NCBI GenBank assembly: GCA_030426955.1
Contig: JAUHXS010000001.1
Coordinates: forward strand, 610,395-674,394
Direction: 5' to 3'
Length of the DNA: 64,000 bases
From: Bacteroidia bacterium
Lineage (GTDB): Bacteria; Bacteroidota; Bacteroidia; Chitinophagales; JAUHXS01
Position 1 is the first letter of the stretch. The number at the start of each line of letters is the position of its first letter. Position numbers and translations under genes: made by a program. Shown here piece by piece: positions 30,071-38,441 of this stretch. Below the pieces are notes generated by a model. It was not told the origin of the DNA. It worked only from the letters and a program-made list of their open reading frames with translations, and did not search any database.

Positions 30071-30903
30071 TTGACTAAGTGATAGCTAACTAACTCATCA
30101 ATTGGTGATTTAATCACTAATCCCAAATCTAGATTTCTTTTTTTCAAAGCTTTCTCCAAAACTGCCCTAAACTCAAAGGCAATAGACCCAACAAAATTGA
30201 TCTTTAAATTTTTACTTTCGGGATACTTCAATATGTGACGATCAATAAATGAATCGAAGCAATTCATTACCAAGCGCTCTATATATTCATCTTCAACTTG
30301 TTCCTTTGCGAACTTGGCAAATTGGGCAATATATCTATTAGGAGCAGACTTAAAATAAACATTTTCTAAAACTACTTCTTTTGTTATATCAAACTTCTCT
30401 TTAAAAATATGCTCAATCTCCTTAGGAAGTTCCCTATAAATAAAACTTTTAACCAATTCCTTTCCAATATGATAGCCACTCCCCTCATCTCCTAAAATAT
30501 AGCCCAATGATGGTACATTATCCATTATCTTCTCTCCATCATAATAACAAGAGTTTGATCCCGTGCCAAGAATACAAGCGATCCCTGACTCATTTTTGCA
30601 AGTTGCTCTTGCTGCTGCTAAAAGATCATGGTTAACTTCTATTTGCACATCAGGAAAAATACTTACTAGAGCCTCCTTAACAATATCGCAGCGTTGCTTA
30701 TTTGAACATCCGGCACCGTAAAAGTAAATTTGTGATACCTCTTCTTTTTTTATGGATACTTCAAGCTCAGCACGTAACTGTGCTATTATCTCATCACGAT
30801 TTAAAACAAAAGGATTAATGCCAGATGCATCAGATATATCGACATTACTTTCAAGTAATCTCCACGAAGTTTTAGTTGAACCGCTATCTGCAACGAGAAT
30901 CAT
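30067..30903 (-). CDS. BadF/BadG-type ATPase, N-acetylglucosamine kinase-like
   Basis: A 278-residue ASKHA-fold kinase. The phosphate-1 loop is ADSGSTKTSWRL (4-15), and the second ATP-binding region is GIACILGTGSNSCYYDG followed by LGYILGDEGSGYHIGKEL, all diagnostic of the BadF/BadG/GlcNAc-kinase family. Length matches the roughly 280-residue Bacteroidota proteins annotated as N-acetylglucosamine kinase. These phosphorylate amino sugars such as GlcNAc, often in wall recycling. It starts directly after the OmpA-family gene stop (no gap) and so is translationally coupled to a peptidoglycan-binding protein gene. That fits a cell-wall role, though the substrate is inferred. Confidence 0.85.
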   Translation of the reverse strand: MILVADSGSTKTSWRLLESNVDISDASGINPFVLNRDEIIAQLRAELEVSIKKEEVSQIYFYGAGCSNKQRCDIVKEALVSIFPDVQIEVNHDLLAAARATCKNESGIACILGTGSNSCYYDGEKIMDNVPSLGYILGDEGSGYHIGKELVKSFIYRELPKEIEHIFKEKFDITKEVVLENVYFKSAPNRYIAQFAKFAKEQVEDEYIERLVMNCFDSFIDRHILKYPESKNLKINFVGSIAFEFRAVLEKALKKRNLDLGLVIKSPIDELVSYHLVN

Positions 30904-31617
30904 TTACTGTCTAATTATACGAACTTCTGTTCTGCGATTTTTCGCCCTCCCTTCTGGTGTGTCATTATCTGCGATGGGCTGTGTTTCACCGTAACCCTTT
31001 GCTGCTAGTCGCTCTTTTTCAATGCCATGTTCAACTAAATAACTGATCACACTGCTTGCTCTTTGATGAGATAACTTAAGATTGTAACTATCATCACCAA
31101 CATTATCAGTATGTCCTGCTATTTCTATTTCCATTTTAGGATTTCCTTTCAAAGCAACATATAACTCTCCTAAACCACCCAAGGACTCTTTCTTTAGCTT
31201 AGCGCTATTGGTTTCAAAGAAAACCTTTTCAAGTGTATAGGTATTTTTGAAAAGCTCCTTGTAAAAGTTCTCGTTGATGATTTTCAGATTATAATCGAAG
31301 TTAATTGGACCATCTACATCTGGAATGTCAAGTGATTTCGGAAAGTCAAATGGCTTCCCATAAATGTATCCACCCGTGTTATACTTTGCTCCTTGAGGAA
31401 TTATCACGTTACATTTTCCAGCGGTATCTGTTATACAAGTATATATCTTCCCCGTGGCTTGATTTTCTAACTCCATTTTAGCCATTTGCTCGGGAATATT
31501 ATTCTTGTCGACCAACGTAATGTTGATCTGAGCATCGTCTGGTGTTAGGGATTGTGCATTTACAGGCAATCTAAATAATACTAACAATAATACAATAGAG
31601 CAAAAAAAACCTGTCAT
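30904..31617 (-). CDS. OmpA-family peptidoglycan-associated protein
   Basis: I choose the ATG at 31617 (237 residues; MTGFFCSIVLLLVLF, then VNAQS as signal cleavage). An upstream in-frame TTG at 31737 would add 40 residues (CHFEQSEKS...) that are simply a translated REP-like palindrome and bury the signal peptide. The middle resembles a carboxypeptidase-regulatory-like strand region (INITLVDKNNIPEQMAKMEL). The OmpA C-terminal domain (about 133-235) has FETNSAKLKKES, EIAGHTDNVGDD, LSHQRASSVISYL, KGYGETQP and AKNRRTEVRI, including the Asp and Arg that hold diaminopimelate. It anchors the envelope to peptidoglycan. It is followed without gap by a GlcNAc-kinase-like gene. Confidence 0.85.
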   Translation of the reverse strand: MTGFFCSIVLLLVLFRLPVNAQSLTPDDAQINITLVDKNNIPEQMAKMELENQATGKIYTCITDTAGKCNVIIPQGAKYNTGGYIYGKPFDFPKSLDIPDVDGPINFDYNLKIINENFYKELFKNTYTLEKVFFETNSAKLKKESLGGLGELYVALKGNPKMEIEIAGHTDNVGDDSYNLKLSHQRASSVISYLVEHGIEKERLAAKGYGETQPIADNDTPEGRAKNRRTEVRIIRQ

Positions 31618-31685
31618 TTCGACGTTAGGAGAAATCCAACTTCGATTTTTGATGAAGATAGATTTCTCGCTTTGCTCGAAATGAC
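31613..31685. repeat. REP-like palindromic element overlapping the ompA-like start
   Basis: A 73-bp imperfect palindrome: outer arms GTCATTTCGA (31613-31622) and TCGAAATGAC (31676-31685), inner arms GAGAAATC and GATTTCTC. From memory, the GTCATTTCGA...GAGAAATC pattern is a dispersed repeat common in Bacteroidota genomes. One edge supplies the ATG used by the OmpA-family gene. Confidence 0.85.
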
Positions 31686-31797
31686 AAATAAGGGCTAATA
31701 ATCTTAGATTGTTTTTATACATATTGTTAATAACCAATTGGAAAAGTTTTAACGACCAATCTTAACATGATTTATCGGCTTTAAAATTATTTTATAT

Positions 31798-33423
31798 CTA
31801 TCCTAAAAATGGATATCTATAATCTTTTGGTGGAACGAATGTTTCCTTTATTGTTCTAGGAGAAACCCATCTCAATAAGTTCAACATAGATCCTGCTTTA
31901 TCATTTGTACCAGAAGCTCTAGCACCGCCAAATGGTTGCTGTCCTACTACCGCACCTGTTGGCTTATCATTGATATAGAAGTTCCCAGCTGCATTCTCTA
32001 GTTTTTTATAACCTAGGTCAATCGCATAACGATCTTGAGCAAAAATCGCTCCTGTCAAAGCATAGACTCCTGTCTGGTCAACAATTTCTAGCGTTTCCTC
32101 ATATTTATCTGCATCATAAACATAAACTGTTAGCACGGGACCAAACAACTCTTCGCACATGGTGACATATTTAGGATCTTTGGCAACGATAACTGTTGGC
32201 TCAATAAAGTATCCCTCAGACTTATCGTAATTTCCACCTGCAATGATTTCTACATTGCTATCATTTTTCGCAGCATCGATGTATTTTGTAATTTTGTCAA
32301 AAGAGCGTTCGTCAATCACCGCATTGATAAAGTTTCCAAAATCTTCTGGGCTTCCCATTTTAAAAGATTTCAAGTCATCCAGTAAATAACCTTTGACCTC
32401 TTCCCAAAGATTATCTGGCATATAAGCTCTTGATGCAGCTGAACATTTTTGCCCTTGGAATTCAAAAGCACCTCTAGATAAACCTGTTGCTACTGCTTTT
32501 GCATCTGCAGACTTGTGAGCAACTACGAAGTCCTTACCACCCGTCTCTCCTACTATTCTTGGATAGGTTTTGTATTTACTGATGTTGCTACCAATCTTAT
32601 TCCACATAGCCTGAAACGTCGCAGTTGATCCGGTAAAGTGAATACCTGCAAAATCAGGATGTTCAAAAACAACATCTCCTGACTCAGGGCCATCGCAATA
32701 CACCAAATTGATCACCCCGTCTGGTAATCCAGCCTCTCGCATTAGCTCCATAGTGTAGTATGCTGAATATATTTGCGTATCTGATGGTTTCCAAACAATG
32801 GTATTACCCATCATGGCTGGAGCAATGCATAAATTCAATGCAATTGATGTAAAGTTGAATGGCGTTACCGCAAAAATGAAACCTTCAAGAGGACGATGTT
32901 CCATTCTATTCCACATACCAGGTGCAGACTCAGGTTGCTCCTCATAAATTTGAGTCATATACTCTACATTATATCTAAAGAAGTCAATTAGTTCACAAGC
33001 AGCATCAATTTCAGCTTGAAAAGCGTTTTTAGACTGACAAAGCATAGTAGATGCATTAATTTTCGCCCTCCATGGACCCGCCAATAGGTCAGCTGCTTTT
33101 AAAAACACAGATGCTCTTTGTTCCCACGAAGTATTTGCCCATTGTTCTTTTGCTTTCAATGCCGCATCAATTGCAGACTGCACATGAGAAGCGTTGCCAT
33201 AATTATACTGACCAATGGTATGTTTAATGTCATGAGGTGGATGGACAGACCTTTTATCATTTGTTGTTATTTCCTTACCATCAATGATCATAGGAATATC
33301 AACATTATTACCCTTCATTTCTTTGTAAGTAGCTTGTAATTCTTCTCTTTCCGAACTACCAGGAGCATATCCTAATATGGGTTCATTAACTGCTTTTGGT
33401 GGGATAAAATAAGCGTTTGACAT
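31798..33423 (-). CDS. pruA: L-glutamate gamma-semialdehyde (1-pyrroline-5-carboxylate) dehydrogenase
   Basis: A 541-residue aldehyde dehydrogenase that oxidises glutamate semialdehyde (from proline or ornithine) to glutamate with NAD+. The family-specific start NAYFIPPKAVNEPILGYAPGS is characteristic of the stand-alone P5C dehydrogenase found in Bacteroidota and eukaryotes. Catalytic residues: Glu in RIVGETGGKDF (near 293) and Cys in FQGQKCSAASRAY (near 325). Also seen are VTPFNFTSIALN and QQPFGGARASGTN. There is no fused proline dehydrogenase domain and no prodh gene is adjacent. A TATCTTTG -7-like element lies at 33461-33454 (minus), about 30 nt upstream of the ATG, without a clear -33 partner. 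Confidence 0.94.
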   Translation of the reverse strand: MSNAYFIPPKAVNEPILGYAPGSSEREELQATYKEMKGNNVDIPMIIDGKEITTNDKRSVHPPHDIKHTIGQYNYGNASHVQSAIDAALKAKEQWANTSWEQRASVFLKAADLLAGPWRAKINASTMLCQSKNAFQAEIDAACELIDFFRYNVEYMTQIYEEQPESAPGMWNRMEHRPLEGFIFAVTPFNFTSIALNLCIAPAMMGNTIVWKPSDTQIYSAYYTMELMREAGLPDGVINLVYCDGPESGDVVFEHPDFAGIHFTGSTATFQAMWNKIGSNISKYKTYPRIVGETGGKDFVVAHKSADAKAVATGLSRGAFEFQGQKCSAASRAYMPDNLWEEVKGYLLDDLKSFKMGSPEDFGNFINAVIDERSFDKITKYIDAAKNDSNVEIIAGGNYDKSEGYFIEPTVIVAKDPKYVTMCEELFGPVLTVYVYDADKYEETLEIVDQTGVYALTGAIFAQDRYAIDLGYKKLENAAGNFYINDKPTGAVVGQQPFGGARASGTNDKAGSMLNLLRWVSPRTIKETFVPPKDYRYPFLG

Positions 33424-33759
33424 ATATTGTATTTTTTAGATTAATGATCTTTTCAAAGATAGTGAATACAAAATTCTTATTTGAACCCAAATTAAGCATT
33501 AAAAATGCTTAATCGATTAAAAGTTTGTAAGTCAATATCATTAGATATTTTTCGACAACCCTTAAATCGGGCATCGCCTACGGCAAGCCCCTGGCGACCG
33601 ATGGGTTAGCCCAAATAACACAATAGGCTTCACACTTCGTGCTTTACCATTGTGTAACTTGGGCTGAACTAAAAACAAGACATATGTTCATAACTGAGCT
33701 TAAGCATATCTAATACTCGGCGATACTTTTTGTATTTTCGTAGTACTTTCTAAAAGTCA
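33424..33759 (+). other. 336-bp divergent intergenic region between pruA and ftsK
   Basis: It holds the pruA promoter region (minus, near 33454-33461), the second copy of the dispersed structured element (33487-33664) and the ftsK leader. No coding frame is convincing. Confidence 0.7.
33487..33664 (+). repeat. Dispersed structured intergenic element, copy 2 (ahead of ftsK)
   Basis: Bases 33487-33537 equal 8610-8660 over 51 nt. The 3' hairpin is GCCCAA...CACAATAG...CCATTGTG...TTGGGC, again with CACTTCGTG in the loop. Compared with copy 1 the arms differ but still pair. Between the two blocks copy 2 carries an extra insert of about 35 nt (GCCTACGGCAAGC and neighbours). Confidence 0.75.
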
Positions 33760-36135
33760 ATGGCAGACAAGCAGAACAAAGCAAAAACGGATCAAGAGAA
33801 GTCAAGTCTTAGCGACAATGTTTCTACCTTTTTATCAGATCGCCGTACTATTTTGAGCATAGGTCTCGCTTCATTATTAGTGGCAGTCTTTCTATTTATT
33901 GCATTCACCTCCTACTTGTTTACCTGGAAGATAGACCAAGATAAGGTATTCCAGTTTTCATGGTCGCTATTATTAACCGCTGATGTACCTATTGATAATC
34001 AATTAGGGCGTCTGGGAGCAATTATCTCTCATCAGTTTTTTTATAATTGGTTTGGTATTTCTTCTTATGCTTTCATTGTATTATTTAGCATTACTGGCGT
34101 TAAGCTATTATTTACTAATGCAAGGGTTAACTTAAAAACTTATTACACACACACCCTTCTGGGGATTTTCTGGTTTTCGGTTCTACTCTCCTATCTATTC
34201 AGACAAAGCAACTTTGCTTGGGGAGGAGGGTTTGGTGATGCTATAAATGATTGGTCAATCGCATTTATGGGAAATATCGGCACGATTAGTGTCATTTTTT
34301 TCTCATTTAGTATTTACCTAATTGGATTTAGAATACCTCAAAAGATTCAATCTGTCTTTCTAAAATTCAGTAAAAAGGTAGAAAGCGTTACTGAAAAAGA
34401 AGGAGAAATCAAAGTTTCCTTTGATGAGAGCGAAAATCAAGAAGAAATCACTCAACCTGAAACCGAGGATAAAGAGGATGAAATGTCTTTATCTATTGAA
34501 ACAGACCTTTCTGAACCTGAGGTTATAAAGCCCAAACCTCAAAAAGAAGTTGAAGAAGAAGATTTAAGCTTAAAAATAGAAGAAACCAAAGAGGAAGAGC
34601 CCAAAGTTAGTAAAGGAGAAGTCTCGAACAATGGTTATGATTCTACACTCGACTTATCTTCTTATAAATATCCCAAGCTTGAATTATTAGATGACCGTGG
34701 AAGCGATAAAGTAAGTATTGATAAGGAAGAGCTTGAAAAATACAAAGATCAAATTATTCAAACGCTGAACAATTATAACATCAGCATTTCCAAAATTAAG
34801 GCAACCGTTGGGCCTACAGTTACGTTATACGAAATTGTTCCCGCTCCAGGTATTAGAATTTCTAAAATCAAAAACTTAGAGGATGATATTGCTCTTAGCT
34901 TATCGGCCCTAGGCATTAGGATCATAGCACCTATTCCAGGTAAAGGAGCCATTGGCATTGAAGTGCCCAATAAGAAGAAAGAGATAGTTGGCATGAAAAC
35001 CATGCTGAGTTCTGATAAATTTCAAAATACGGACATGGATCTTCCAATAGCATTAGGGAAGACCATTTCTAATGAAATTTTCATTACCGACTTAGCTAAG
35101 ATGCCCCACTTGTTGATGGCTGGAGCCACTGGTCAAGGTAAGTCTGTAGGTTTAAATGCTATTTTAGTTTCTTTATTATATAAGAAACATCCATCTCAAC
35201 TCAAGTTTGTACTAGTTGATCCTAAAAAAGTAGAGCTTACACTATTCAAGCTCATTGAAAAACATTTCTTAGCCAAGTTACCTGGCGAAGAAGAACCTAT
35301 TATTACAGACACCACTAAAGTAATCAATACACTAAATGCCCTTTGTATTGAGATGGATGAACGGTATGACCTACTCAAAGAAGCTAGAGTGAGGAATATC
35401 AGAGAATACAATGATAAGTTTACCCAAAGAAAGCTCAATCCGGAAAAAGGTCACCGTTATATGCCTTTTATCGTGCTAGTGGTGGATGAGTTTGCGGACT
35501 TAATTATGACAGCAGGGAAAGAAGTAGAAAACCCTATTGCCAGATTAGCACAATTGGCAAGAGCCATTGGTATCCATTTAATTATCGCAACACAAAGACC
35601 TTCCGTTAATATTATCACAGGAACGATCAAAGCTAACTTCCCGGCAAGGATTGCTTTCAAAGTAACTTCAAAAATTGATTCCAGAACCATTCTTGATACA
35701 GGAGGTGCAGACCAGTTGATTGGGCGAGGAGACATGCTCATTTCTCAAGGAGGTGGAGACTTAATTAGACTCCAGTGTCCATTTGTAGATACACCTGAAG
35801 TGGAACGTATTGCAGAATTTATTGGAGAACAAAGAGGCTACCCAGAGGCATTCTTGTTACCAGAGTATGTAGGAGATGAAGGAAGCGGTCAAGCCGGAGA
35901 CTTAGATGATAAAGATGAGTTCTTTGATGATGCAGCTCGCTTAGTCGTTGAAATGCAACAGGGTTCAACTTCCTTAATACAAAGAAAAATGAAGCTCGGC
36001 TACAACAGGGCAGGGCGAATAATGGACCAATTAGAAGCGGCCAGAATTGTTGGACCAAGTAAAGGAAGTAAAGCAAGAGACGTTTTAATTCCCGATGTTT
36101 ACGCTTTGGAACAGTTTTTGCAGGAAAACAGTTAG
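33760..36135 (+). CDS. ftsK: DNA translocase FtsK
   Basis: A 791-residue septal DNA pump that resolves chromosome dimers and clears DNA from the closing septum. Four N-terminal membrane spans (about 35-57, 92-115, 125-148, 165-190) are followed by a low-complexity acidic/Lys/Pro linker (about 205-300). The motor domain starts near 305 and has Walker A GATGQGKS at 455-462 and Walker B FIVLVVDEFADLIMT, then HLIIATQRPSVNIITG. The C-terminal gamma winged helix (about 725-791: SLIQRKMKLGYNRAGRIMDQLE) reads KOPS-like sites. Length is typical for the phylum. lolA follows 53 bp downstream on the same strand. Confidence 0.96.
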   Translation: MADKQNKAKTDQEKSSLSDNVSTFLSDRRTILSIGLASLLVAVFLFIAFTSYLFTWKIDQDKVFQFSWSLLLTADVPIDNQLGRLGAIISHQFFYNWFGISSYAFIVLFSITGVKLLFTNARVNLKTYYTHTLLGIFWFSVLLSYLFRQSNFAWGGGFGDAINDWSIAFMGNIGTISVIFFSFSIYLIGFRIPQKIQSVFLKFSKKVESVTEKEGEIKVSFDESENQEEITQPETEDKEDEMSLSIETDLSEPEVIKPKPQKEVEEEDLSLKIEETKEEEPKVSKGEVSNNGYDSTLDLSSYKYPKLELLDDRGSDKVSIDKEELEKYKDQIIQTLNNYNISISKIKATVGPTVTLYEIVPAPGIRISKIKNLEDDIALSLSALGIRIIAPIPGKGAIGIEVPNKKKEIVGMKTMLSSDKFQNTDMDLPIALGKTISNEIFITDLAKMPHLLMAGATGQGKSVGLNAILVSLLYKKHPSQLKFVLVDPKKVELTLFKLIEKHFLAKLPGEEEPIITDTTKVINTLNALCIEMDERYDLLKEARVRNIREYNDKFTQRKLNPEKGHRYMPFIVLVVDEFADLIMTAGKEVENPIARLAQLARAIGIHLIIATQRPSVNIITGTIKANFPARIAFKVTSKIDSRTILDTGGADQLIGRGDMLISQGGGDLIRLQCPFVDTPEVERIAEFIGEQRGYPEAFLLPEYVGDEGSGQAGDLDDKDEFFDDAARLVVEMQQGSTSLIQRKMKLGYNRAGRIMDQLEAARIVGPSKGSKARDVLIPDVYALEQFLQENS

Positions 36136-36188
36136 AAGTGTCGATTGACGATTTTTGATTGACGAATTGTATAGTTAAATTTAGAAAT

Positions 36189-36857
36189 ATGAAGATGATA
36201 AACAGAATATTAAGTGCAGTACTTTTTTTTACTATTGCCTTATTCCTAAATCCTATTTCCGCTATAGGGCAGGAAGCTGTAAAAGATGCGGAGAAATTAT
36301 TAGATAAGGTGAGCAAAACTTACAAGTCTTATAATTCCATTCAGGCGGAATTCGAAATGCATTTCAAAGCACCGGAAGAAGATATTGAAGACACACAAAA
36401 GGGCAAAGTATTCTTAAAGGGAGATAAATACAAACTAGAGCTTCAAGGGCAAGAAGTTATTTGTGACAATTCGACTATTTGGACTTACTTAAAAGAGGCA
36501 GAAGAGGTCACTATCAATACTTACGAACCAGATGAGGAAAGCATCACACCAAACCAGTTATTTACGATTTATGAAAAAGATTTCATTTACAGAATATCTG
36601 AAAAGGTCAATGAAGGTGGAAAGACCTTAACGGTTGTTGAGCTAACGCCCAATGACAAAACTAAAAGTTATTTTAAAATAAAACTATTCATAGATGACTC
36701 TGTTTATCAAATACAGAAGGCTAAAGTATTCGATAAAAATGGAAACAGATACACCTATACCTTGAGTAACATCAATACAAAAACGGGACTTGAAGACAGC
36801 TTCTTTTCATTTGATGCATCGAAATACCCAGATGTAGAGGTAGTTGATTTGAGATAA
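36189..36857 (+). CDS. lolA: Outer-membrane lipoprotein carrier LolA-like protein
   Basis: I start at ATG 36189 (222 residues), which gives a clean signal peptide (MKMINRILSAVLFFTIALFLNPISAIGQ). An in-frame ATG ten codons upstream adds MTNCIVKFRN ahead of it and is unlikely. The mature protein has the LolA half-barrel pattern: LLDKVSKTYKSYNSIQAEFEM, GKVFLKGDKYKLELQGQEVICDNSTIWTYLKEAEEVTI, and later LSNINTKTGLEDSFFSFDASKYPDVEV. LolA carries lipoproteins across the periplasm. It commonly follows ftsK in Bacteroidota, as here. The gap before it contains GATTGACGA repeated twice (near 36144-36169). Confidence 0.88.
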   Translation: MKMINRILSAVLFFTIALFLNPISAIGQEAVKDAEKLLDKVSKTYKSYNSIQAEFEMHFKAPEEDIEDTQKGKVFLKGDKYKLELQGQEVICDNSTIWTYLKEAEEVTINTYEPDEESITPNQLFTIYEKDFIYRISEKVNEGGKTLTVVELTPNDKTKSYFKIKLFIDDSVYQIQKAKVFDKNGNRYTYTLSNINTKTGLEDSFFSFDASKYPDVEVVDLR

Positions 36858-36860
36858 ATA

Positions 36861-36890
36861 TTGCACAAAACGTATTTTGTCTTAAATTTG
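36861..36890 (+). promoter_or_regulatory. Promoter of the membrane LuxR gene, 4 nt from its start codon
   Basis: TTG (36861-36863), 19-nt spacer, TAAATTTG (36883-36890): full consensus. The GTG start follows after only four bases, so the predicted transcription start coincides with the start codon. Confidence 0.75.
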
Positions 36891-36894
36891 CCTT

Positions 36895-38349
36895 GTGTCC
36901 AAGGTTAAATTTTGTTGGAAGAGGATTTTATTCTATCTCATTTTTTCAACTCTAAGTTTTTTTATACAATATAATAGAATAATAGCAAGTCCTACACAAA
37001 TAGAACACCCCATGTCTATTTATGTTGATACCGAATGCGATTTATCCATTGAAAGAGTCCGAAAAGAAAAGTTTATTCCTGCACAAAAGTCAGATTTCAA
37101 TTTAGGCTTTTCTGACGCAACTTATTGGTATAGGATAGAAGCAAGTAATATTACTAAAGATCTATATATTGAAGTATCCAATCCTGAGATCGACTCTATT
37201 CAAGCCTACTTTATTTTGACAAATAATAGTATTAAAGAAGCTAGTGCTGGAGCAAACTTGTCATTTTCTTCACGTAACCCCAAGACGACGTTTCCAACAT
37301 TCAAGATCCCACTATCAACACAAACTATTTACTTAAGAGTACGATCTCAATCTATGCTAAACATCCCAATACAGATAAAACCTCAACATCAATTAACCAA
37401 AGACAACATATCTTCAATCATAGCCTTTAGCTTTTTACATGCTATTATTTTAATCGCTCTGTTGTACAACCTGACATTATTTATAATCCTACGAACTCCT
37501 CTATATGGTTATTATACATTTTATCTATTTACGGTGCTATTTGTCAGCCTATCTATAACAGGATATGGTTATCAGCTAATTTGGCCAAACTCACCCAGTT
37601 TCAACTATATCGCACCTCCATTATCCGTCAATATCATGCTTTTTTCTTTTTGTTTATTTACAAGGCACGTATTAAACCTTTATAAATATTCTCCATTTCT
37701 CAATAATTCGTTTAAAATATTAGAAGTATTCAGTATAGTACTACTTATTACATCAATCTGGATTAACAAATCTATACACGAACAATTACTACATATCATG
37801 CCGTTGATTGGCATTTTACTTGCTATTATTGGCACAGCCATCGGAATCAAAAATAAATATCCACCTGCAAAGTATTACCTTATTGGATGGTCTTGTTTTC
37901 TATGCGGTGCGACACTACATCAATTAAAAAATTGGGGAATTATAGCTGATAATGTGATCACCTCAAACCTAAGCTATGTTGGAGTCACCTTAGAAACCAT
38001 CTTCTTTTCTTTCGGAGTAATCATCAAATTAAAAGATTATAAGCAAGAAATAAGTATTGCAAATAGCAAGTTAGACACATTACAACAACAGCTCATTACC
38101 CCTTCAAAAGATGGAATCCCAAAAGGTGTCATTGATAAAGATGAAATTAATCAGTTTTTAACCAACCCTCTTTCTGATAGGGAGTTTGAAATATTAGCAC
38201 TAATATCTAAAGGGAAAACAAATAAAGAGATAGCAAATGATGTTTTTGTTTCTGTCAACACAATCAAAACACATACAAAAAACATCTATGAAAAGCTAGG
38301 TGTTAATAACAGAACAGAGGCTGTCTCCAAGGTCAGTACACTGCACTAA
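36895..38349 (+). CDS. 7TMR-DISM membrane sensor fused to a LuxR-type DNA-binding domain
   Basis: A 484-residue one-protein signalling unit. A signal/anchor segment (about 9-30) is followed by a 7TMR-DISMED2 extracellular sensor (about 40-165: FNLGFSDATYWYRIEASN, typical of carbohydrate-like ligand binding). Seven membrane helices span about 185-380, then a short coiled coil, then a LuxR/GerE helix-turn-helix (about 425-480: LSDREFEILALISKGKTNKEIA, TIKTHTKNIYEKLGV). DNA binding by a membrane-tethered factor is implied. GTG at 36895 is the only start retaining the signal segment, as an in-frame stop precedes it at 36883. The next gene's promoter has a palindrome at about -43 that could be its target. 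Confidence 0.9.
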   Translation: MSKVKFCWKRILFYLIFSTLSFFIQYNRIIASPTQIEHPMSIYVDTECDLSIERVRKEKFIPAQKSDFNLGFSDATYWYRIEASNITKDLYIEVSNPEIDSIQAYFILTNNSIKEASAGANLSFSSRNPKTTFPTFKIPLSTQTIYLRVRSQSMLNIPIQIKPQHQLTKDNISSIIAFSFLHAIILIALLYNLTLFIILRTPLYGYYTFYLFTVLFVSLSITGYGYQLIWPNSPSFNYIAPPLSVNIMLFSFCLFTRHVLNLYKYSPFLNNSFKILEVFSIVLLITSIWINKSIHEQLLHIMPLIGILLAIIGTAIGIKNKYPPAKYYLIGWSCFLCGATLHQLKNWGIIADNVITSNLSYVGVTLETIFFSFGVIIKLKDYKQEISIANSKLDTLQQQLITPSKDGIPKGVIDKDEINQFLTNPLSDREFEILALISKGKTNKEIANDVFVSVNTIKTHTKNIYEKLGVNNRTEAVSKVSTLH

Positions 38350-38369
38350 ACTTGCAAAACAGCTTAAAA

Positions 38370-38385
38370 TCACCCATATGGGTGA
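38370..38385. promoter_or_regulatory. Perfect palindrome, candidate activator site
   Basis: TCACCCATATGGGTGA is a perfect 16-bp palindrome, followed by no T-run, so it is not a terminator. Its centre (38377.5) lies about 43 bp upstream of the predicted transcription start (near 38421), a class II activator position. It is 20 bp after the LuxR gene stop. Confidence 0.65.
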
Positions 38386-38415
38386 CTGTACTTTCAATCT
38401 AGATTTATAGGTTTG
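38386..38415 (+). promoter_or_regulatory. Promoter of the FG-GAP protein gene, weak -33
   Basis: CTG (38386-38388), 19 nt, TAGGTTTG (38408-38415). The -7 is consensus and the -33 is off by one base, as expected of an activator-dependent promoter. Confidence 0.6.
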
Positions 38416-38441
38416 CTTCATAATCAAAAAAAATCAAGAAA

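Noticed and set aside
31618..31737. Longer N-terminus for the OmpA-family gene from TTG 31737 or ATG 31722
   Set aside because: The added residues are a translated REP-like palindrome and would place the signal peptide about 40 residues inside the protein.
36159..36188. Upstream ATG for lolA
   Set aside because: It adds ten hydrophilic residues before a normal signal peptide and overlaps a short GATTGACGA repeat.
38370..38385. Palindrome as a terminator of the LuxR gene
   Set aside because: The 16-bp palindrome has no loop and no following T-run, and it abuts a promoter.
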